Shown: positions 14,213-21,989, numbered from the stretch's first letter. The stretch: DNA of 27,523 nt from JANLSE01 sp038214135 (GCA_038214135.1 JBBQSD010000079.1:1-27523), one strand, 5' to 3'. The notes: a model not told the origin generated them from the letters alone. Translations and numbers: made by a program.

Positions 14213-15739
14213 CTACTGACAGCCACACCCGCCGGATGTATCGCTGCCACAGCAATCGGCCTTTTCCTCTGGCGCGCAACACGATGCCTGCACAACCGAA
14301 CTACAACAGGCGTTCGCGGCTTCGGCAACAGCAATTGGCTGGAGCGCCACCAGCCCAATGCCGCGATCAAAGCTCGCAATCGGCAGCAGATCGATGGTGT
14401 TGTGTGCTGCCACACTGGCCGTAGCAGGGCTACAGCAGGCTGTAGCGCCATTCTCACTTCCACAGCCACTATTGCGATCTGTCGAGCAGACACCCGTTTC
14501 CGGTAGGATCAATTGTACATCACGAGCCGCTACCCAATCGCCAGCCAGTGCTGCAACAACCGAGCGCACCTGCTCATAACCAGTCAGCATCAGGAAGGTT
14601 GGCGCACGGCCATAGCTCTTCATACCAACAATATACAATCCTGGCTCCGGGTGGCTCAGCTGATCAACACCATGGGGCGGCACACTGCCACAGCTATGCA
14701 GGTTTGGATCGATCAACGGGGCCAGTGTTATTGGCGCTTCGACACTTGGGTCAAGGCCCAAGCGCAGTTCGCCGAGGATGCTCAAATCAGGCCGGGACCC
14801 GGTGGTCGCAATGATTTCATCAACCGCTGGGAGCGACATTGTGGCACTGCTCACAACAACGCCATCGGTGGTTCGTTCCAGCCGCTCAATCGCAAACCCG
14901 GTGATCATGTGGATTGCACCGCTCTGAACGAGCTGCTGCATGCGTGTGCCCAACGCACCACGAGCTACTAACCCATCATTCTCGCCGCCACCATACAACT
15001 GGCTCAGATCTGTCCGCCGAATCGCCCAGGTGATCTGCGTGAGTGGCGCTTGTTCGGCCAGGGAGGCCAGATCAAGCAGCGCATTAAAGGCTGAATGACC
15101 ACTGCCAATAACCAGAACCCGTTTGTTGGCATAGCGCAATCGCTCGCGCTCAAGCACATCCGGGATACCATAGTAAATCCGATCTGCCAGTACACGCTCA
15201 CCCAAGGCCGGTAGCCCGCTGGAACCCAATGGATTTGGGTGGGTATAGGTGCCAGAAGCATCGATCACCGCCTGCGCCAGAACCTGCTCCTCGCGACCAT
15301 CGCTATGCTCGACATGCAGCACAAATGCAGCATTCGCCCGCCCCGAATCTTTCATTTTATCGCGGCCCTGGCGCGCAATCGCCATAACCCTGGTATTCGT
15401 ATGAATATGCGGCGCAAGTGCTCGATGTTCTGCCAATGGCGCAAGGTACTGCTCGATCAGTTCTGTGCCAGTTGGGTATACCTGTGCATCTGGCTCCTGC
15501 CAGTTCGTCTCACTCAGCAACTCGCGTGCCGCTGCGTCAACAACATACCGCCAGGGTGAGAAGAGCTGGACGTGGCCCCAGGAATGTACACCTGCACCAA
15601 TCTGTGCGCCAGCCTCAAAAACGATTGGCCGCAGACCGCGCTGCACAAGATGCGCCGCTGCTGCCATGCCCACCGGCCCAGCACCGATCACGGCAATTGG
15701 CAGGTTGCCTATGCTTGTAGAAGTTCCGTGAGTCGCCAT
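14213..15739 (-). CDS. FAD/NAD(P)-dependent oxidoreductase with 12-Cys C-terminal tail (ars-type flavoprotein)
   Basis: 508 aa. The FAD-binding Rossmann motif is VIGAGPVG (17-24) and the NAD(P)-binding motif is VIGSGHSA (210-217), with ATTGSRPDL near 311-319 and YIVGMKSYGRAPTF near 369-382, as in flavin monooxygenase/thioredoxin-reductase-like proteins. The flavoprotein group near ArsR (ArsO-like) has this layout. After ILPETGVCS the chain ends in a Cys-rich tail of about 90 residues: Cys at 418, 426, 435-436, 478-479, 487-488, 496-497, 505 and 507, with four CC pairs. These suit As(III), Sb(III) or other soft-metal binding, an inference. The start at 15739 is chosen because GGGAGG lies 5 nt upstream and the longer frame would translate the operator. 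It is transcribed from the palindromic divergent promoter shared with arsR. Confidence 0.85.
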   Translation of the reverse strand: MATHGTSTSIGNLPIAVIGAGPVGMAAAAHLVQRGLRPIVFEAGAQIGAGVHSWGHVQLFSPWRYVVDAAARELLSETNWQEPDAQVYPTGTELIEQYLAPLAEHRALAPHIHTNTRVMAIARQGRDKMKDSGRANAAFVLHVEHSDGREEQVLAQAVIDASGTYTHPNPLGSSGLPALGERVLADRIYYGIPDVLERERLRYANKRVLVIGSGHSAFNALLDLASLAEQAPLTQITWAIRRTDLSQLYGGGENDGLVARGALGTRMQQLVQSGAIHMITGFAIERLERTTDGVVVSSATMSLPAVDEIIATTGSRPDLSILGELRLGLDPSVEAPITLAPLIDPNLHSCGSVPPHGVDQLSHPEPGLYIVGMKSYGRAPTFLMLTGYEQVRSVVAALAGDWVAARDVQLILPETGVCSTDRNSGCGSENGATACCSPATASVAAHNTIDLLPIASFDRGIGLVALQPIAVAEAANACCSSVVQASCCAPEEKADCCGSDTSGGCGCQ

Positions 15740-15791
15740 ATGTGCCTCCCTTAACATATATCGATAACCGTCAATATAACCTATGCCGCAG

Positions 15792-15820
15792 ACTGTACCA
15801 GATACATTGATGATTGTCAA
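15792..15820 (-). promoter_or_regulatory. Leftward promoter of the flavoprotein gene
   Basis: On the minus strand, TTGACA (15815-15820) lies 17 nt from TACAGT (15792-15797). The -35 is inside one arm of the 44-bp palindrome and is the exact mirror of the rightward -35. Confidence 0.7.
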
Positions 15821-15846
15821 TGTATATATTGACAATCATCAATGTA
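15803..15846. promoter_or_regulatory. 44-bp near-perfect palindromic operator of the divergent ars-type genes
   Basis: TACATTGATGATTGTCAAT (15803-15821) and its exact reverse complement (15828-15846) flank a 6-bp centre, GTATAT. Both promoters have their -35 TTGACA inside the arms. ArsR/SmtB-family repressors bind imperfect dyads of this kind around the promoter, so ArsR bound here should silence both directions until a metalloid displaces it. Confidence 0.85.
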
Positions 15847-15857
15847 CGAGATATGAT
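15829..15857 (+). promoter_or_regulatory. Rightward promoter of arsR
   Basis: Consensus TTGACA (15829-15834), a 17-nt spacer, and TATGAT (15852-15857). The ATG of arsR is 26 nt downstream of the -10. The -35 is part of the operator, so the repressor would control its own gene. Confidence 0.8.
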
Positions 15858-15882
15858 GTACGTGTTCAAGGAGAATAGTACC

Positions 15883-16266
15883 ATGGCGACGACAGATCTG
15901 ATCATTCCTGAAACAGCCCGCCGTTCGGGTGATTGCTGCGATAGCAGCGCCACACCACGGCTTTCCGATAGCGAGGCGGCGGCGGCAGCGGATCTGTTCA
16001 AGGCACTGGCCGATCCCGCACGGCTACAGATTCTGGATGTACTCAGCCAACATGCCGGCGCGGTGTGTGTGTGTGATCTGGAGGGTGTGGTTGGGCTGCC
16101 GGATGCCAATGGACAGCGGCCCAAGCAATCCACGATCTCGCATCATCTGCGGGTACTCCGTGATGCCGGGCTTGTCGATTGCGAGAAGCGCGGGCTATGG
16201 GCCTATTACTATGTACGCCGCGAACGGCTGGCATCTGCGCTGGGTATCCTGGACATGCTGCGCTAG
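15883..16266 (+). CDS. arsR: ArsR-family metalloid-responsive repressor
   Basis: 127 aa. Residues 35-115 form the ArsR winged helix (LFKALADPARLQILDVL, then PKQSTISHHLRVLRDAGLVDCEKRGLWAYYYV). The alpha-3 metal site signature CVCDL has C62 and C64, corresponding to the ELCVCDL site of E. coli ArsR. C18-C19 in an N-terminal arm (SGDCCDSS) could add ligands, as in CadC-like variants. An As(III)/Sb(III) response is most likely. The start at 15883 is chosen for AAGGAG at 15868-15873; the in-frame ATG at 15814 lies within the operator and upstream of the -10, so it cannot be used from this promoter. It is divergent from the flavoprotein-GNAT-MFS genes that it probably represses. Confidence 0.92.
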   Translation: MATTDLIIPETARRSGDCCDSSATPRLSDSEAAAAADLFKALADPARLQILDVLSQHAGAVCVCDLEGVVGLPDANGQRPKQSTISHHLRVLRDAGLVDCEKRGLWAYYYVRRERLASALGILDMLR

Positions 16267-16562
16267 AGGTGCGCCGATCCCTATTGCCACCATCGCGGGC
16301 GGTTCACGAACCGCCCTATGCCCTGTGCGGCACTGGCAATTGTCCCCATGGATGTCGCCAACGATCGCCAATCGCCACCAATGCGGGCAGACACGCAGGT
16401 CTGCCTCTACGAATTACATCGCCTTCATACCGCCCCGCATGGTTGCCCTCGTTGCGTATCATCCCAACGGGTAGGCGCGGGCGTTGGCGGTGCAAACGCC
16501 GCTGGTCTATCCACTACATATAGCGTGCGCGCTGCTGATGGCTGAGAGCTGAATGCTGCCTC
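16267..16562. repeat. Spacer with hairpin repeats between arsR and the HTH-SRPBCC gene
   Basis: GGGCGGTTC-AC-GAACCGCCC (16297-16316) and GGCAGAC/GTCTGCC (16386-16405) are relatives of the hairpins at 2822-2841 and 2736-2755. A four-unit NGCTGAN heptamer array (TGCTGAT, GGCTGAG, AGCTGAA, TGCTGCC) occupies 16533-16560 and ends 2 nt before the next gene's end. No gene is visible in the spacer. Confidence 0.75.
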
Positions 16563-17321
16563 TCACCGCTCAATCACCAGCGGCTCGCCTGTTTCCAGCC
16601 ATGTCTTCAGGCCAGAAAGAATCTGTGCCCAGCCCGTGGCGAGTTGAGGTGTCAGCTCGCTCAGTGGGTCGAGATTCTCGTGGATTACTGTCACGCGGCA
16701 TGTGGCACCGGTTGGCTCAATCGCCCATGTCACCTTCGATGGGTGGGCATCTTCTGCCGTTCCCCATGTTGGTGAAAAGGTTGTGACTAGCCTCCGTGGC
16801 GGATCGATCTCAAGCACCACACCCTCAAGCAGTGCCACGCCATCTGGCGTTAGATAGCGATATGGCGCACCTGGTTCCCAACTTGATTCAACCCGAGTTC
16901 CAATATAATAGTTTGGTGTCAGCGTGCCATCAATCAATGCCTGCCATAGCCGTTCGGGTGTTGTGCGAATATAGATTTCAAACACACGATTTGGTCGTTC
17001 GCTCATCGATGAATCCTCTAAACGATACTTCAGTTCGGTTAAATTACGCGCCCATGGTTGGGCATATTTACTCACCCAGCGATCATAGACAAGCTGAATC
17101 GGCACGCTATTCAGGTAGTGGCGCTTCTCACGCCCGATTTTGCGCGTCGTGAGCAGGCCAGCTTCCTCAAGAATCTGCAGGTGCTTCATCGTGCCAAAAC
17201 GTGTCATCGGCAGATGCACCTGCAACTCAAGCAGCGTGAGCCCATCCTGCTGAAACAACAGATCGAGCAACAGACGGCGGCTTGGATCCGCTAAAGCCTT
17301 GAATATCGCGTCATCATCCAT
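16563..17321 (-). CDS. ArsR-type HTH fused to an SRPBCC/AHSA1 domain
   Basis: 252 aa from the ATG at 17321. Residues 1-90 are an ArsR-type winged helix (AIFKALADPSRRLLLDLLFQQDGLTLLEL, then MTRFGTMKHLQILEEAGLL) without the CVC metal site. Residues ~115-250 are an SRPBCC/AHSA1 domain (NRVFEIYIRTTPERLWQALIDGTL, then WEPGAPYRYLTPDG, ending GWAQILSGLKTWLETGEP), which has a hydrophobic ligand pocket. A ligand-responsive repressor is the natural inference; in other genomes the two domains are often separate adjacent genes. The start rests on the promoter: -10 TATACT ends 7 nt before this ATG, implying a leaderless mRNA. An ATG at 17327 is the alternative. No ribosome-binding site is visible for either. 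Confidence 0.82.
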   Translation of the reverse strand: MDDDAIFKALADPSRRLLLDLLFQQDGLTLLELQVHLPMTRFGTMKHLQILEEAGLLTTRKIGREKRHYLNSVPIQLVYDRWVSKYAQPWARNLTELKYRLEDSSMSERPNRVFEIYIRTTPERLWQALIDGTLTPNYYIGTRVESSWEPGAPYRYLTPDGVALLEGVVLEIDPPRRLVTTFSPTWGTAEDAHPSKVTWAIEPTGATCRVTVIHENLDPLSELTPQLATGWAQILSGLKTWLETGEPLVIER

Positions 17322-17327
17322 AATCAT

Positions 17328-17357
17328 AGTATACGTGACTTTATGGTCACTCGTCAA
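17328..17357 (-). promoter_or_regulatory. Promoter and operator dyad of the HTH-SRPBCC gene (leaderless)
   Basis: On the minus strand, TTGACG (17352-17357) and TATACT (17328-17333) are 18 nt apart. Between them lies the dyad GTGAC-TTTATG-GTCAC (17335-17350). The start ATG at 17321 coincides with the expected transcription start. An ArsR-family protein bound to the dyad would block polymerase, so negative autoregulation is likely. Confidence 0.6.
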
Positions 17358-17414
17358 TCGCGAGTAGTGAATAAAAGAACGAGCGAACAAGCGAAACGGT
17401 GCTTTATTCGCAAA

Positions 17415-17504
17415 ATCTGCGTCATCTGCGCCATCTGCGGATAATTTACCTCACCCGCCTTGCGGGTATCCTCTCCGATCCGGTTTAGGGGCCGGGGGTG
17501 AGGT
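17415..17504. repeat. ATCTGCG nonamer array followed by a CCTCACCC...GGGTGAGG repeat
   Basis: ATCTGCGTC, ATCTGCGCC and ATCTGCGG lie in tandem at 17415-17440, followed by ATAAT, exactly as at 6337-6368. ACCTCACCC (17448-17456) and GGGTGAGGT (17496-17504) are inverted ends of a 57-bp member of the CT/GA-rich family. The block ends 4 nt from the stop codon of the pentapeptide-repeat gene and may act as its transcript end. Confidence 0.75.
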
Positions 17505-17508
17505 CAAG

Positions 17509-18174
17509 CTATTCCCCACGAACAACTACTCCAAACAACTGGATCAACTGCACGGCTTGGGCTGGATCAACAATCACGCCAGCCAGTTCGCGGGTACCGA
17601 TCTGCAAGCGAGTGATTGTTGATCCGCGCAGATCGGTGCCTTTCATGTTGGCATTCCGAAAATCGGCCCCCGTCAGATCACATGTATCGAACACCACCCC
17701 CGAGAGATCGGCCCCATCAAATGAGGCATCGCACAGCGAACAGTGCTCAAACCGCACCGAACGACAACTCGATGTCCATATGCGTAGCATATTGGCCATA
17801 CAACGGCTGAAACGCACATCTTCGAGATCGGCATTCAGCAAACTGGTGCCAAGCAGGCGGCATCCCTGAAATTCGACGCGCCGAACATAGGCCTTTTCCA
17901 GCACACATCCCGCAAAATCGACGTTTTCGCAGCGCGTATCGACGGCCTGCAACAGCGGCAGGCGCGCTTGCTGTAATCGCACGCCGCTGAGTTGGAGTTG
18001 ATCAAATGAAACATCATCGGCCTCCTGACCATCGAGCGCAAGGTTTACCCAACGCTGCTGGGTATAGTGGCCACCCGCTTCCAGTTCTGTCAGGATGGTT
18101 GGTTCGGAGGGAACTGGTTGTTTGAACTGCGGAGCCTGCGGCATTCCACGCTGGCTGCTCGATTTTCGTTGCAA
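17509..18174 (-). CDS. Pentapeptide-repeat protein
   Basis: 221 aa. From about residue 50 to 195 the sequence follows the A(D/N)LXX pentapeptide pattern, e.g. NADLEDVRFSRC, FEHCSLCDASFDGADLSGVVF and CDLTGADFRNANMKGTDLRG, predicting a right-handed quadrilateral beta-helix. The N-terminal 40 residues are Pro/Gln/Ser-rich and probably disordered. Such proteins are cytoplasmic or DNA-mimicking and some protect gyrase; no specific function is assigned here. The start is TTG at 18172-18174, selected because AAAAGGAG lies about 8 nt upstream; the first ATG is ten codons later (18144). No operon partner is seen. A repeat block follows the stop directly. Confidence 0.85.
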   Translation of the reverse strand: MQRKSSSQRGMPQAPQFKQPVPSEPTILTELEAGGHYTQQRWVNLALDGQEADDVSFDQLQLSGVRLQQARLPLLQAVDTRCENVDFAGCVLEKAYVRRVEFQGCRLLGTSLLNADLEDVRFSRCMANMLRIWTSSCRSVRFEHCSLCDASFDGADLSGVVFDTCDLTGADFRNANMKGTDLRGSTITRLQIGTRELAGVIVDPAQAVQLIQLFGVVVRGE

Positions 18175-18431
18175 TGCTGTTGCTCCTTTTTTCGCACGGT
18201 TCTATGTTACACACAATGCTGAACAAATAAAACATTGCAACATTGGTTCACTTTAGGCATTATTTTCACCATTCTTTTAGGACATTATCGATCTATATTT
18301 CATCATTGTTATATATACCAGATATACGCCGCTTCTATGTGTATGTGCAGAGCTTTTGGTGAGAGAAGATAAGCTCGCTTCCATTGCATAGCGCGCTGCT
18401 CAACTCAACACCCTGGGAAGGAAGTAGGCCC
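18175..18431. other. AT-rich divergent spacer
   Basis: 257 bp between the start of the pentapeptide gene (leftward) and the MHYT kinase (rightward). It is clearly AT-richer than its surroundings (around 18230-18340) and so probably holds both promoters, but no -35/-10 pair stands out. It contains none of the repeats found elsewhere in the window. GGAAGGAAG at about 18417-18425 serves the kinase. Confidence 0.45.
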
Positions 18432-21400
18432 ATGAACCAATTCAGCACAAGTATACAAGGTACCTATGATCCTCTGCTCGTGGCCCTATCCTACATTGTC
18501 GCTTCAATGGCTGCATATGCAGCCCTTGATCTTGCTGCACGCGTGACTGCAAGCCAGGGACGTGCGCGCTATATCTGGCTTGTTGGTGGAGCAGCCACGA
18601 TGGGGCTTGGAATCTGGACCATGCATTTTACCGGTATGCTGGCGCTGCATCTGCCGCTGCCCATGAATTATAATATCCCGTTAGTGGTTGTTTCGCTGCT
18701 GATTGCAGTTGCTGTATCGGGGTTCGCCCTGTTCGTTGCCAGCCGACCAACACTCGCGTGGGGTTCACTCCTGATCGGCGGAGTGTGTATGGGCGGTGGC
18801 ATCGCGGCCATGCACTACACTGGCATGGCTGCGATGGAGATCCCTGGCACCATCCAATATGATCCCGTTTGGTTCGGAGCATCAATTGTGATCGCGATTG
18901 GTGCATCGATTGCAGCACTATGGCTAGCATTTAATCTGCGCGTTGCACCAACGAAGATCAGACGCTGGCTGGCACTGAAAATCGGCAGCGCCTTGGTTAT
19001 GGGGGCCGCAATTGCTGGTATGCACTACAGTGGCATGACCGCCGCCCAATTCTCAACCACAGACACGACCCATCTCGGGATGGCGATGGATGAGACGACA
19101 ACAGTGTTGTTTGGTGCTGGTCTCAGTAGTGCCACGCTGCTTATTCTGAGTGTTGTGCTGCTCTCTGCGCTTGTCGACCAACGTTTCTCAACGCAAACGG
19201 CAACATTTGAGTCGCTGTTTGTTCATAGCACCGATGCGATCTGGGCACTCGATTTGCATGGTACGGTTCTGCGTGCAAACCCTGCCGCAGCTCAGTTGGT
19301 TCGTTATCGGCTGGAAGATCTGCGGACACACCCACTTACGAAACTGATTGTGGCCGAGGAAGCCCAGCTTTTTGCTGGCCAGCTCGATACTGCTGCACAG
19401 GGCACACCCCAACAGGGCGAATATACCATTATGCAGCGCGATAGCCAGCTCGTATTTGGCCATGTCACAATGGTGCCAATTATTGTTGGCGATCAGATCA
19501 TTGGTGTTTACAATATCATTCGCAATATAACAGCCCGTCGGCAGGCTGAAGATGCACTGCGCCAACAACGCGATCTGTACGAACGGCTGTTAACGGGCAT
19601 TAGTGATCTTGAGGAAGGGGTTCTGGTTGTCGAAGATCAACGGATCACCTTTGCCAATGATGCATTCAGCCGTATCAGTGGTTATTCCCAAGCGGAGTTG
19701 CATGCGCTCCCAATGCAAGAACTTGTTGCACCAGATGATCACACAGCAGATCGATCGCTTGAGGATCTCATGGGTGGCAGCAGCGGGCGATGTGAGACTG
19801 GGGTGCAGCATAAGTTCGGGCATCGGGTTCCGGTTGAGATAGCATCACAGGTGCTGGAGCAGGATCAGCACTCCCAACGCATTACCGTGTTCCGCGATAT
19901 CACCGAACGCAAGCGGGCGCAAGCAGAACTGGCCGCCGCAACCGCAGAAATCGAACACTCCGCCCGTACAGCCACCGAACTGGCTATTGCTGCCGATGCA
20001 GCCAACCAGGCCAAATCTGCATTCCTGGCGAACATGAGCCACGAGATTCGCACACCAATGAATGGCGTGATTGGGATGACGGGCCTGCTGCTGGATACAC
20101 CACTGAGCACCGAACAGCAGGAATTCGTTGAGACCATTCGCTATAGTGGCGATGCGCTGCTCACGATTATTAACGACATCCTGGATTTCTCCAAGATCGA
20201 ATCGGGCAAGCTGGATCTGGAACAGCACCCATTTGATCTGCGCGATTGTGTTGAATCGGCACTCGATCTGCTGGCACCATGTGCCGCTGAGAAACAGCTC
20301 GATCTGGCCTACTTAATCGATCAGCATGTGCCAGTCACGCTGATCGGTGATGTGACGCGCCTGCGGCAGATTCTGGTGAATCTCCTCAGTAATGCGATCA
20401 AGTTCACCGAGCATGGCGAAGTTGTGGTCACGGTTGCGACCGAACCGGCACAGGGCGAATCGTGTATGCTGCATATCGCTGTTCGTGATACGGGCATTGG
20501 CATTCCTGCCGACCGCATGGATCGTCTGTTTCGTGCGTTTAGTCAGGCAGATAGCTCGACAACACGCCAGTATGGTGGCACAGGCTTAGGGCTGGTGATC
20601 AGCAAGCGCCTGAGCGAATTGATGAGCGGCACGATGTGGGTTGAGAGTACACCTAGCCAGGGTGCCACCTTCCATTTCACCTTTTTGGCGGATGTTGCTG
20701 CAAGCCAGCCACGGCTCTATCTGCGCGGCGCTATTCCGCAACTCAAGAATAAGCGTTTGCTGATTGTGGACGATAACGCAACCAATCGCCGCATCCTGAC
20801 ATTACAGGCCGAATCGTGGGGCATGATCGCGCATAGTGCATCAAGCGGCGCAGAGGCACTACAATGGTTCAGCAAGGGTTCTCCATGCGATATCGCAATC
20901 CTGGATATGCAAATGCCAGTGATGGATGGGATGCAATTGGCCGATGCGATCCGTCAACAGCCAGCCACCATGAAGCTGCCGCTGATCCTGCTGACATCGC
21001 TTGGCCGCCGATTGGAGGATATGGCCTCCAACCTATTTGACGCCTGCCTGTCCAAACCAGTCAAATCCTCCCAGCTGTATGATGCATTGCTACAGATCAT
21101 TGATGTCGCGCCGATCCACCATATCAAATCCGCAGCTCCACTCCTTGATGGAAAAATGGCCGAACGCCTGCCATTGCGCATTCTACTGGCCGAGGATAAC
21201 GCCATCAACCAGAAGGTCGCACTGCGCACACTCGAACGGCTTGGCTATCGGGCAGATGTGGCCGCCAATGGCCTGGAAGTGCTTGAGGCCCTGGCCCGCC
21301 AGAACTATGATCTGATATTGATGGATGTGCAGATGCCCAAACTCGATGGGCTGGAAACAACCCGCCGCATCCACCGCGAGATACCAGCAGCGCAACGGCC

Positions 21401-21953
21401 ACAGATCGTTGCGATGACTGCCAACGCGATCCAGGGAGATCGCGAGGAATGCCTTGCCGCCGGAATGGACGATTATATCAGCAAGCCGGTACGAGTCGAT
21501 GCATTGATCAAGGCCCTGGAGAATCTCGTGCCGCATCTGTCAATCCATCCCGGCCCTCCATTGCCTGCTGAGGCCGAATCAATACTACCCATGCTTGATC
21601 AGAATGTGGCAACGCGATTACAGGCAGAACTTGGCGATAGCAGCCCAACACTGATCATTGAACTGATCGATCTGTTTCTGGAGGAAGGGCCAGCAACATT
21701 GAAAACGATGGCTCAAGCACTGACTGATGACAACGCAATTTCACTCCAGCGTGCAGCCCATACACTCAAATCCACAAGTGCGCTGCTTGGTGCTCGGCTC
21801 CTTGCAGCCCACTGTGGTACCATCGAAGAACTCGCTGGTGTTCAACGGCTCGCCGAAAGCCTGCCGCAGATACGCCAAGTAGAAGCGATCTATGCCCAAA
21901 CTGAGCAAGCCTTACGAGCGATGCGCGCAGAGATGAGCGGCTATTCTGCCTGA
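18432..21953 (+). CDS. MHYT-PAS-PAS hybrid histidine kinase with two receivers and Hpt
   Basis: 1173 aa. The N-terminal ~250 residues form an MHYT membrane sensor with about seven helices and three motifs: MHFTGM (64), MHYTGM (127) and MHYSGM (197). In this family the motifs are proposed to bind copper and sense O2, CO or NO. PAS domains lie at ~254-370 and ~383-505, then a short coiled coil, a HisKA domain with H537 in SHEIRTPMNG, and HATPase at ~635-755 (DTGIGIP, GGTGLGL). REC1 at ~776-890 has phosphoacceptor candidate D825. REC2 at ~917-1035 has D965. The Hpt has H1110 in AAHTLKST. All phosphorelay residues are present. The start at 18432 is chosen for GGAAGGAAG upstream; an ATG at 18384 is less likely. 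It probably acts with the 23265 REC-ATPase and the downstream kinase. Confidence 0.92.
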   Translation: MNQFSTSIQGTYDPLLVALSYIVASMAAYAALDLAARVTASQGRARYIWLVGGAATMGLGIWTMHFTGMLALHLPLPMNYNIPLVVVSLLIAVAVSGFALFVASRPTLAWGSLLIGGVCMGGGIAAMHYTGMAAMEIPGTIQYDPVWFGASIVIAIGASIAALWLAFNLRVAPTKIRRWLALKIGSALVMGAAIAGMHYSGMTAAQFSTTDTTHLGMAMDETTTVLFGAGLSSATLLILSVVLLSALVDQRFSTQTATFESLFVHSTDAIWALDLHGTVLRANPAAAQLVRYRLEDLRTHPLTKLIVAEEAQLFAGQLDTAAQGTPQQGEYTIMQRDSQLVFGHVTMVPIIVGDQIIGVYNIIRNITARRQAEDALRQQRDLYERLLTGISDLEEGVLVVEDQRITFANDAFSRISGYSQAELHALPMQELVAPDDHTADRSLEDLMGGSSGRCETGVQHKFGHRVPVEIASQVLEQDQHSQRITVFRDITERKRAQAELAAATAEIEHSARTATELAIAADAANQAKSAFLANMSHEIRTPMNGVIGMTGLLLDTPLSTEQQEFVETIRYSGDALLTIINDILDFSKIESGKLDLEQHPFDLRDCVESALDLLAPCAAEKQLDLAYLIDQHVPVTLIGDVTRLRQILVNLLSNAIKFTEHGEVVVTVATEPAQGESCMLHIAVRDTGIGIPADRMDRLFRAFSQADSSTTRQYGGTGLGLVISKRLSELMSGTMWVESTPSQGATFHFTFLADVAASQPRLYLRGAIPQLKNKRLLIVDDNATNRRILTLQAESWGMIAHSASSGAEALQWFSKGSPCDIAILDMQMPVMDGMQLADAIRQQPATMKLPLILLTSLGRRLEDMASNLFDACLSKPVKSSQLYDALLQIIDVAPIHHIKSAAPLLDGKMAERLPLRILLAEDNAINQKVALRTLERLGYRADVAANGLEVLEALARQNYDLILMDVQMPKLDGLETTRRIHREIPAAQRPQIVAMTANAIQGDREECLAAGMDDYISKPVRVDALIKALENLVPHLSIHPGPPLPAEAESILPMLDQNVATRLQAELGDSSPTLIIELIDLFLEEGPATLKTMAQALTDDNAISLQRAAHTLKSTSALLGARLLAAHCGTIEELAGVQRLAESLPQIRQVEAIYAQTEQALRAMRAEMSGYSA

Positions 21954-21973
21954 CAGTGTATCGTTGCCATTCT

Positions 21974-21989
21974 GAAGCAACCTTGCTTC
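21974..21989. terminator. Weak terminator-like dyad after the MHYT kinase
   Basis: GAAGCAA-CC-TTGCTTC is a perfect 7-bp inverted repeat 20 nt after the kinase stop, followed by GTTTAT. The 2-nt loop is tight and the T-run short, so a terminator role is tentative. TATACT at 22011-22016 is a -10 candidate for the following gene. Confidence 0.35.

Noticed and set aside
15740..15835. Upstream start of the flavoprotein
   Set aside because: It reads through the palindrome and upstream of the leftward -10; GGGAGG marks 15739.
15814..15882. Upstream ATG of arsR giving 23 extra residues
   Set aside because: It would translate the operator and lies before the -10, so it is absent from the transcript.
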